A DNA stretch of 8,310 nt, taken from positions 1 to 8,310 of the forward strand of contig QIGP01000266.1 of NCBI GenBank assembly GCA_003228965.1. The letters run 5' to 3'. This document shows positions 1-5,283 of this stretch, one piece after another. Each line of letters opens with the position of its first letter. Within the stretch, counting starts at the first letter, position 1. A program made the position numbers and the translations under genes. Below the pieces are notes generated by a model. That model made no database searches. It was given only the letters and a program-made list of their open reading frames with translations, and was not told the DNA's origin. This DNA is from Gammaproteobacteria bacterium (GTDB lineage Bacteria > Pseudomonadota > Gammaproteobacteria > Steroidobacterales > SZUA-146).

Positions 1-84
1 ATTGCTACTCATTTCGAGTCAGCCCAAATTCAGCTCGTGTCTATGGATATGAATAACGCAGTGGAGCGTGATGAAATCATTTAA
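1..84 (+). CDS. Possible 3' end of an upstream gene (partial)
   Basis: The frame starting at base 1 is open until TAA at 82-84 and gives 27 residues ending in Glu-Ile-Ile. It is the longest open frame entering the window from the left; the other two forward frames close near 50-56. No family can be recognised from so short a tail. Codon choice looks ordinary for the window, but 27 codons are weak evidence, so this may be chance. If real, the upstream gene ends about 170 nt before the HEAT-repeat gene. Confidence 0.3.
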   Translation: MATHFESAQIQLVSMDMNNAVERDEII

Positions 85-97
85 AAAATCGTATCTC

Positions 98-109
98 AAA
101 ACCGGTTTT
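98..109. repeat. 12-bp perfect palindrome AAAACCGGTTTT
   Basis: AAAACCGGTTTT is self-complementary over 12 bp and is followed by three more T residues. As RNA it could only form a 4-bp A-U stem around a CCGG loop, so it is not a convincing intrinsic terminator. It could be a protein-binding site in the leader of the HEAT-repeat gene, or chance. Confidence 0.3.
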
Positions 110-116
110 TTTAAAA

Positions 117-257
117 GTGGCGAATCAAAACGACGCGGAGGATGTTGCACGGTTGCTTCGGGCGTTTGAACCGTTGTTGCTATCTATGAGTTCTGGCAAC
201 GAGCAATACCAAACAAGGTCGGCTGAACAAATACGAGACCAAAGGAAAATAGTATGA
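117..257 (+). CDS. Possible small ORF or gene remnant overlapping the HEAT-repeat gene
   Basis: A frame open from position 75 contains a GTG at 117 and runs 46 residues to TGA at 255-257. That stop overlaps the ATG of the next gene at 254-256 as ATGA, the arrangement typical of translational coupling. The peptide has an amphipathic, Leu-rich stretch (ARLLRAFEPLLLSM) that looks protein-like. No ribosome binding site precedes the GTG (upstream is T- and A-rich), and no family is recognised. It could be the C-terminal end of an upstream gene whose frame is broken near 72-84, a small real gene, or chance. Confidence 0.25.
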   Translation: MANQNDAEDVARLLRAFEPLLLSMSSGNEQYQTRSAEQIRDQRKIV

Positions 258-1606
258 AAGTTATGAGCACAGTCATATACGTGTGTCTCACCACGCTTGC
301 ACTAACAGCGTGTATGTCACCAACTGCGAACGCCAGTAATCCAATGTCGTTTTCGCCTATGCTGCAGGCGGACGGCTCACGTGCAGGCGACTCCCTTAGT
401 GATAACGATGAACTAAAAATTGCCGCCCTTCAAGGGTTACTAAGTGTAACTACAGAGCGATCTCTGCCGCTGGTCAAGAAAGTACTCAACGGTAACAGCA
501 GCGTGGAAGTCAAACGTAAAGCGTTGTTCGTGCTTGGTCAAACTGAGCATAGCGATGCACAAGCGTTGCTTTTGGATTACGCAACGCGATCAAGCGAGCT
601 TCAGGTTGAGGCGATTCGAATGATTGGTATTGGTGGGGTCGTTGAGTCGTTGTCGAGACTCCGTTCGATCTATTCGAGTGCGAATAGCGATATTAAGGAA
701 GCTGTCTTACAGGCGTATTTAATTGCCGATGATACGGAGTCTGTCTATCAAATTGCAGAGGCAGCGGGTAGTGACGAAGAGTTCGACAGGGCCGTTAGGG
801 TGTTGGGTGCCATGGATGCCCGCGACGAACTAGGGCGCTTGTATGATCGCGACGGTGGTCGAGAGAGTCTGATGCAGGCTTACGCAATAGCTGGCGACCT
901 TGAGAGCCTTGGTCGCATTGCCAGGGAGAGTCCGGACAAAGAACAGCGTTTGGTGGCTATTCGCAATATTGGCGTAGAAGGTGATGGGTGGCACAGGTGG
1001 TCCGTGAACGCCGTCGAAAACGCGCCAAGCTGGTGCTGCTACACGTGGCGTAACAAGGATGTTCAAAGTACCGCGTGTCATAATGAAGCTCAGTCGATGT
1101 TGGAGGCCTCGTCACGAACAACAGAACCTGTGAAGACACGCAAAGACGCCATCTTCTGGATGGGACAGGTGCGAGCACAGCAGTCCGCGACCGCACTTAA
1201 GCGGCTAATGTTCAAAGATGAGGTTGATGAAATTCGTGAGCACACGGTGTTTTCGGTGTCCCGGTCAAGCCTTGGCAATCGGCTCGCACTTATTGAACAA
1301 GTAGCGCGCAAGGATCCAAGCAAAAAGGTCAGAGGTCAGGCCTGGTTCTGGATGTCACAAACCGGTGAAGGCGAAGCTTGGCAGCGTATTTTGACCGGTA
1401 TCGAAGCGGAATCGAGCCAGGCTGTAAGGGAGCAAGCTGTGTTTGCCCTTGCGCAACTTGAGGGCGACGCCGGCACCAATGCACTCATTCGGGTTATTGA
1501 GACACTAAAGTTTAGTCGAAAGGTGCGTAAGCAGGCGCTATTTTGGTTGGGCCAAAGCGATTCTGATCGCGCCGCTGATTATTTGACAAACGTGCTAGAT
1601 CATTAA
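254..1606 (+). CDS. HEAT-repeat lipoprotein
   Basis: This is a 450-residue predicted envelope lipoprotein. The start is ATG 254, with AAAGGA 7 nt upstream. Residues 1-20 form a signal peptide ending in the lipobox Leu-Thr-Ala-Cys (17-20). The residue after Cys20 is Met rather than Asp, so the general rule predicts outer-membrane sorting. The rest is alpha-helical HEAT-type repeats. A recurring motif of the form (V/I)-R-x-x-A-x-F-x-(L/M)-(G/A/S)-Q occurs near residues 86-96 and, in the C-terminal half, near 295, 327, 359, 391 and 424, a period of about 32 residues. An insert at about 246-275 interrupts the repeats; it is rich in Trp and Cys (WHRW at 246-249, WCCYTW at 260-265, Cys275). HEAT repeats normally serve as protein-interaction scaffolds. 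No catalytic motif is visible. The gene lies directly before a BlaI/BlaR1-type pair on the same strand, which suggests a shared process, but its partner is unknown. The lipoprotein and HEAT calls are firm; the role is open. Confidence 0.85.
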   Translation: MKVMSTVIYVCLTTLALTACMSPTANASNPMSFSPMLQADGSRAGDSLSDNDELKIAALQGLLSVTTERSLPLVKKVLNGNSSVEVKRKALFVLGQTEHSDAQALLLDYATRSSELQVEAIRMIGIGGVVESLSRLRSIYSSANSDIKEAVLQAYLIADDTESVYQIAEAAGSDEEFDRAVRVLGAMDARDELGRLYDRDGGRESLMQAYAIAGDLESLGRIARESPDKEQRLVAIRNIGVEGDGWHRWSVNAVENAPSWCCYTWRNKDVQSTACHNEAQSMLEASSRTTEPVKTRKDAIFWMGQVRAQQSATALKRLMFKDEVDEIREHTVFSVSRSSLGNRLALIEQVARKDPSKKVRGQAWFWMSQTGEGEAWQRILTGIEAESSQAVREQAVFALAQLEGDAGTNALIRVIETLKFSRKVRKQALFWLGQSDSDRAADYLTNVLDH

Positions 1607-1642
1607 TACCAATACAATTTATAGCTAGATTTGGATTAACTC

Positions 1643-1701
1643 CTAAAGAATTAGTTGACAGCAATATGCAGCTGCGGCACTGTATCACCTAATTCGTTAG
1701 G
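1643..1701 (+). promoter_or_regulatory. Candidate promoter and twin BlaI-type operators
   Basis: The 126-bp gap before the repressor gene contains two dyads of the same form: CTAA-AGAA-TTAG at 1643-1654 and CCTAA-TTCG-TTAGG at 1688-1701. They share the nine bases CCTAA-N4-TTAG, and their centres lie 46 bp apart. A perfect -35 hexamer TTGACA (1655-1660) abuts the first dyad. No good -10 exists at the ideal distance; TGTATC (1681-1686, spacer 20) is the nearest weak candidate. BlaI-family repressors bind short dyads in their own promoters and often use two of them, so autoregulation through these sites is a natural reading. The sequence differs from the Staphylococcus TACA/TGTA boxes, so the assignment rests on position and symmetry only. 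Confidence 0.45.
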
Positions 1702-1732
1702 ACTAACCCTTTTATACCAGGCGGTTTCGATC

Positions 1733-2119
1733 ATGGCCAGAAAAACATCTAAAACCCTCACCGAAGGCGAACTTCGTCTTATGGAGGTGCTGTGGGAGCT
1801 AAAAACCGCGTCGGTCCGCGATGTTGTGAACGCTTTAAGCATCAAAGAAGCAGTGGCCTACAACACGGTGCAGACCATGCTCGGGATTTTGGAGAACAAG
1901 GGGTATCTGGAGCACCACAAGGAAGGCCGGGCTTTCGTCTATGCTCCCCTGGTAGATCGCAAGACGGCCCGCAGTTCGGCGTTACGCCATTTTATCGGGA
2001 GCTTTTTTGATGGCTCGCCTCAGGCGCTCGTGCAAAACCTGATTCAGGACGAAAACGTTGATTCGATCGAAATCGATCGATTGCGTAAATTGCTTCAGGA
2101 GGGCGTAGCCGATGATTAA
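1733..2119 (+). CDS. BlaI/MecI/CopY-family transcriptional repressor
   Basis: A 128-residue winged-helix repressor, the usual length for BlaI/MecI. The reading frame is open further upstream (ATG at 1655). ATG 1733 is preferred because the product then begins just before the conserved domain, the length matches the family, and AGGCGG lies 8 nt upstream. Residues 8-72 form the DNA-binding winged helix: LTEGELRLMEVLW is the typical first helix, and AYNTVQTMLGILENKGYL carries the recognition helix. Residues 80-128 form the helical dimerisation part. The stretch ALVQNLIQDENV aligns with the MecI segment SLVLNFVEKEDL, so Asn102-Leu103 sits where staphylococcal BlaI/MecI is cut at Asn101-Phe102. 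The gene overlaps the M56 protease gene by 8 nt, indicating translational coupling and a paired signalling module. The repressor probably controls its own operon through the dyads upstream. Confidence 0.92.
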   Translation: MARKTSKTLTEGELRLMEVLWELKTASVRDVVNALSIKEAVAYNTVQTMLGILENKGYLEHHKEGRAFVYAPLVDRKTARSSALRHFIGSFFDGSPQALVQNLIQDENVDSIEIDRLRKLLQEGVADD

Positions 2120-5100
2120 TCTGACCGAACTGACGTGGCAAGAATTTTTACTGCGCACTCTGACACTTCACTGGCTGACGGCGACTGTAGTGGTTTTGTT
2201 TGTTACCGCGATGATCGCCGCTCTTAGTCGACTGAACGCAACTACGCGTCACAATATCTGGTTGCTCACTCTGGTTAGCCTCGTGCTAATGCCACTACTG
2301 ATCTTTGCGCCGCGTCCCGACGTCAACCTGCCCAAATTCAGCTTGTCAGCGGCAGTCGAGAATTCCGGTTCCGCGGCGCCTGAAAGCCCGCGCACTCCTA
2401 CTGAATCGGCGTTTGAGCGTACTCTCTTTGTTGAATCAGAAAATTCGAAACCGGGGTTGGATGCAGCGGCTGGCACCACAGATGCGACTACTGCGCTTAC
2501 CGTACCCGAGAGTCGTTCAATACCGTCGTCGGACGTGCAAATTTCACTGGCGTCGGTAGTAAAAGGTATTTTTATTTTCTGGCTGGTTGGCGTTGCGTTC
2601 TTGCTGCGTCGCTTATGGGGAGAGTATCGCGCTGCACGCGAGCTTGAACTGCAAAGCGATTCGGTCACGCCGTATTTCGAACGCAGGTTCGACAAGCTAT
2701 GCGCTCGTCTAGGCATTGACGAGCGCCCCTTATTACGTTTTCACGCAGGCATTAACGCGCCGATGACCGTAGGTCTCATGCACGTCTGGGTTGTCATTCC
2801 CATGACTTGGCGTGAAACGATCGACGACAGTGTGTTTGACCAAACGCTCACGCACGAGCTTGGGCATATCGCGCGTAAAGACCCAGCCATTCACACGTTG
2901 CAGCGACTGCTGAGTATTCTGTTTTGGATGTATCCGGCTGTTTGGTACGTGTCTCGCCAGCTTGAAGTTGAACGGGAATCGGCGTGTGACGACTGGGTGC
3001 TGACGCACGATGGAAAGAGCGCTACGTACGCGACTAACTTGCTGGATGTCGCCGAATCTTTGTATTTACAGCCTCAGGTGCTAGCCGTGGGCTGCCTTCG
3101 GTCGCATAGTCAGTTAAGCCGTCGCATCCAGAATTTGTTGAACAAGTCGTCAGATCACAAGGTGCATAATTCCTGGAAGTTGTTAGCACTGACCTCAGTC
3201 GGACTTATGGCTACGTTAAGCGTAAGCGCCGTGGTCTGGCCGGATGCACGTCAACTCGCACCGGCTGCGGACCTTTCCGCCGAGTCGCCATTGCCTGTAC
3301 GGGTTTCTGAAGTGCCTGTAACGAACCCGGAAATAAACGCGGTTGCGTCGTTACCTTTCGTGCCGCCGCCCCCAAGTGTAGCGCCTGTTGCAACGACCGA
3401 TAAGACCATTTCTCGTTTTCAGTCATCTGCGAAACCTCAGACTGTGCCGCTGCCAGCCGCTGAACCGTTGCCAAAGCCAAAGCCGCTTCCCACTGTGGAT
3501 GTGCAAGCACAGAAGTTTGTAGCGGTCGTGCAGGACGAGAACGGTAAGCTGACTATCGAACGCCACCGTAGTGGCAAGACTCACGTGTTCGCTGAGCCTG
3601 AGATCACGGCGAAAGACCCCGTGCTGTATGCGGCGTGGACTGGCGATACGAAGACCCTAAAGCGACTGATAAAGCAGGGCAAAGACCTGAACCACGTATA
3701 TGCACGTTCGATGTCTCCTCGCACAGCGCTTGAAGCGGCTATATTGAAAGGCGACAAGTCGACGGTCCAAACCATGATTGACTTGAATGTTGACTTGTCT
3801 CCCGACACACCTGCCGGTGCTGTTACAGAAATGCTGAGCCCTCTCACTGTGGCTGCTATGACTGGGCGATACGATATCGCCAGGTTATTGATCGAAAACG
3901 ACGCCAAGCCTGACGATGGAACATTGGTTTCCGTGGCGCAAAATCGAGATGCTCGAATGATGGAACTGTTTTTAGATCGCAACGAATGCGATTGTCTGGA
4001 CACGGACGAAGCGCTGCTCGTAGCGATTAAAAATCAGGACACGCGAACTCTGGACGTTCTGTTGCAATACGATGTTGAGGTAGACAAGGGTGCTATGGTA
4101 TTCGCCGTTCAAAGCAACAACACAAAGACGGTTAAAAAGTTGCTCAAGCACTACAGCGACGACGTCGATACTCCAATTCTGACGTTGGCCATTCAAAATA
4201 GAAACAGCGCCATTGTCGATAGCTTGATTAAGGCAGGCGCCGTACCAGGCGACGGTGCCCTGACACTAGCTGTGCAGCAACGCGACACCCAACTGGTACA
4301 AAAGCTGCTGAGCCTTGGAGCCGATGCCGAAGAAGGTGCTTTGGTGCTAGCGATTCAGCAGCGTAATGCCAGGCTGGTTGATGTTTTGATAAATGCAGGT
4401 GCCCCAATAGACGATGGAGCTCTAGTGATGGCTCTTCAACTGGGTGATGCCAAAACGGTTCGCAGTCTGCTTAAACATGGCCCGCACATTCAAGGAGGTG
4501 CATTGGTTATTGCGATTCAAAAACAGGATGTAGAGTTGGTTCGTATGCTACTAGACGCCGGCGCAGAAGTTGAAGACGGGGCTCTCATCGTGGCAGCTCA
4601 AACCGGCAACACAGCTATTATTAAGCTCATTCGTGAGCGTTCAGGACGCACAGAGGCTGAGCTTCAAAGCGGCGTATTGCGAGCGTTTGAGGAAGTTGGC
4701 AATTACGGAAAAAATTATCAGGCAAGCGTTCAATCTCAAGCCGCTGCGTACAGTAATGCCGATAGCACAAATCGCAATGCAAAGGTGAACTCCAATATCA
4801 ACACGAACAAGCACGGAGTGCACGCTACTGCGAATAAGGCGCACGGAGATTTCTCAATTCCACACTGGCCAGTACACACCAATAAAATCAGTCTTGGCTT
4901 CGATGACACGTCGCCTAAATACGGCAGTCGCAACGAGCCGCATGAGGCGTTAGACTTTCCTGTTAAAGCAGGCAGTCCCGTCTACGCCGTCGCCGCTGGC
5001 TACGTAAAAGAGTCACGCTTTTCAAGCGGCTACGGTAACTACATTCTTATCGATCACGGTAACGGCTATAAAACCAGGTATGCCAATAACAAAGTAAACA

Positions 5101-5252
5101 AGGTTAAGAAGGGCGACTATGTGAGCGCGCACGAAATAATTGCTTTGGTGGGTAACACAGCTAAAGACTCGACCGGTCCACATCTACATTTCGAAGTGCG
5201 ACTGGGTGGTAAAAAAATCGATCCGCAGCTTGTATTTGCAGGCTCTAAATAA
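2112..5252 (+). CDS. BlaR1-like M56 metalloprotease receptor with ankyrin-like repeats and C-terminal M23 domain
   Basis: A 1046-residue membrane receptor-protease. Predicted membrane segments lie at about 20-38, 48-66, 149-165 and 357-376. Between the third and fourth is the M56 protease domain, predicted cytoplasmic, with zinc motif HELGH (248-252) and a downstream Glu in ERESACDDW (likely ligand Glu289). By analogy with BlaR1, everything after residue 377 is periplasmic: a Pro-rich linker (about 413-466, including PPPP and PKPKPLP), about twelve ankyrin-like repeats (502-845), an Asn/Ser/Ala-rich linker (about 846-913) and an M23/LytM-like peptidase domain (914-1046). The M23 domain keeps His944-x3-Asp948 and His1024-Leu-His1026, but the usual catalytic His in the YAH motif is Asn992 (TRYANN). 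No penicillin-binding transpeptidase domain is present. M56-M23 fusions are known as a protein class; the ankyrin insertion and the His-to-Asn change are the notable parts. The partner is the overlapping BlaI-type repressor. M56 identity is very secure; wall sensing is inferred. Confidence 0.92.
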   Translation: MINLTELTWQEFLLRTLTLHWLTATVVVLFVTAMIAALSRLNATTRHNIWLLTLVSLVLMPLLIFAPRPDVNLPKFSLSAAVENSGSAAPESPRTPTESAFERTLFVESENSKPGLDAAAGTTDATTALTVPESRSIPSSDVQISLASVVKGIFIFWLVGVAFLLRRLWGEYRAARELELQSDSVTPYFERRFDKLCARLGIDERPLLRFHAGINAPMTVGLMHVWVVIPMTWRETIDDSVFDQTLTHELGHIARKDPAIHTLQRLLSILFWMYPAVWYVSRQLEVERESACDDWVLTHDGKSATYATNLLDVAESLYLQPQVLAVGCLRSHSQLSRRIQNLLNKSSDHKVHNSWKLLALTSVGLMATLSVSAVVWPDARQLAPAADLSAESPLPVRVSEVPVTNPEINAVASLPFVPPPPSVAPVATTDKTISRFQSSAKPQTVPLPAAEPLPKPKPLPTVDVQAQKFVAVVQDENGKLTIERHRSGKTHVFAEPEITAKDPVLYAAWTGDTKTLKRLIKQGKDLNHVYARSMSPRTALEAAILKGDKSTVQTMIDLNVDLSPDTPAGAVTEMLSPLTVAAMTGRYDIARLLIENDAKPDDGTLVSVAQNRDARMMELFLDRNECDCLDTDEALLVAIKNQDTRTLDVLLQYDVEVDKGAMVFAVQSNNTKTVKKLLKHYSDDVDTPILTLAIQNRNSAIVDSLIKAGAVPGDGALTLAVQQRDTQLVQKLLSLGADAEEGALVLAIQQRNARLVDVLINAGAPIDDGALVMALQLGDAKTVRSLLKHGPHIQGGALVIAIQKQDVELVRMLLDAGAEVEDGALIVAAQTGNTAIIKLIRERSGRTEAELQSGVLRAFEEVGNYGKNYQASVQSQAAAYSNADSTNRNAKVNSNINTNKHGVHATANKAHGDFSIPHWPVHTNKISLGFDDTSPKYGSRNEPHEALDFPVKAGSPVYAVAAGYVKESRFSSGYGNYILIDHGNGYKTRYANNKVNKVKKGDYVSAHEIIALVGNTAKDSTGPHLHFEVRLGGKKIDPQLVFAGSK
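3615..4646 (+). repeat. Ankyrin-like repeat block in the receptor gene (mostly 81-bp period)
   Basis: Twelve tandem units can be aligned by hand in the protein, starting at residues 502, 538, 577, 603, 633, 660, 688, 715, 742, 769, 796 and 823. The first two are 36 and 39 residues, the third is 26, the fourth 30, and from the fifth onward all are 27 except one of 28. The late units begin Gly-Ala-Leu and follow the pattern GALxxAxQxxxxxxVxxLLxxGA. Canonical ankyrin repeats are 33 residues; these keep the helix pair but appear to lack most of the beta-hairpin loop. At DNA level the 81-bp units are diverged, so the array is old rather than freshly expanded. Confidence 0.8.
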
Positions 5253-5271
5253 CGTTCCAGGCACCAGCCTC

Positions 5272-5276
5272 AGGAG
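5272..5276 (+). promoter_or_regulatory. Ribosome binding site fixing a GTG start
   Basis: AGGAG at 5272-5276 lies 7 nt before GTG 5284. The same frame is open back to an ATG at 5140 inside the receptor gene. The GTG gives a protein that begins immediately with a signal peptide, so this site decides the start. Confidence 0.85.
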
Positions 5277-5283
5277 AATTTTA

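Noticed and set aside
1655..1732. 26-residue N-terminal extension of the BlaI-type repressor from ATG 1655
   Set aside because: The extension covers the TTGACA hexamer and the second dyad, has no homology to the family N-terminus, and makes the protein longer than usual. ATG 1733 fits family length.
2112..5252. Beta-lactam sensor / resistance regulator (blaR1, mecR1) naming
   Set aside because: The penicillin-binding transpeptidase sensor is missing and no beta-lactamase or PBP gene is in the window, so the bla/mec symbols would mislead.
5140..5283. Start of the CBM9-like/DUF5916 protein at ATG 5140 inside the receptor gene
   Set aside because: It would bury the signal peptide 48 residues into the protein and overlap the M23 coding region. 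GTG 5284 has AGGAG at 7 nt and starts with the signal peptide.
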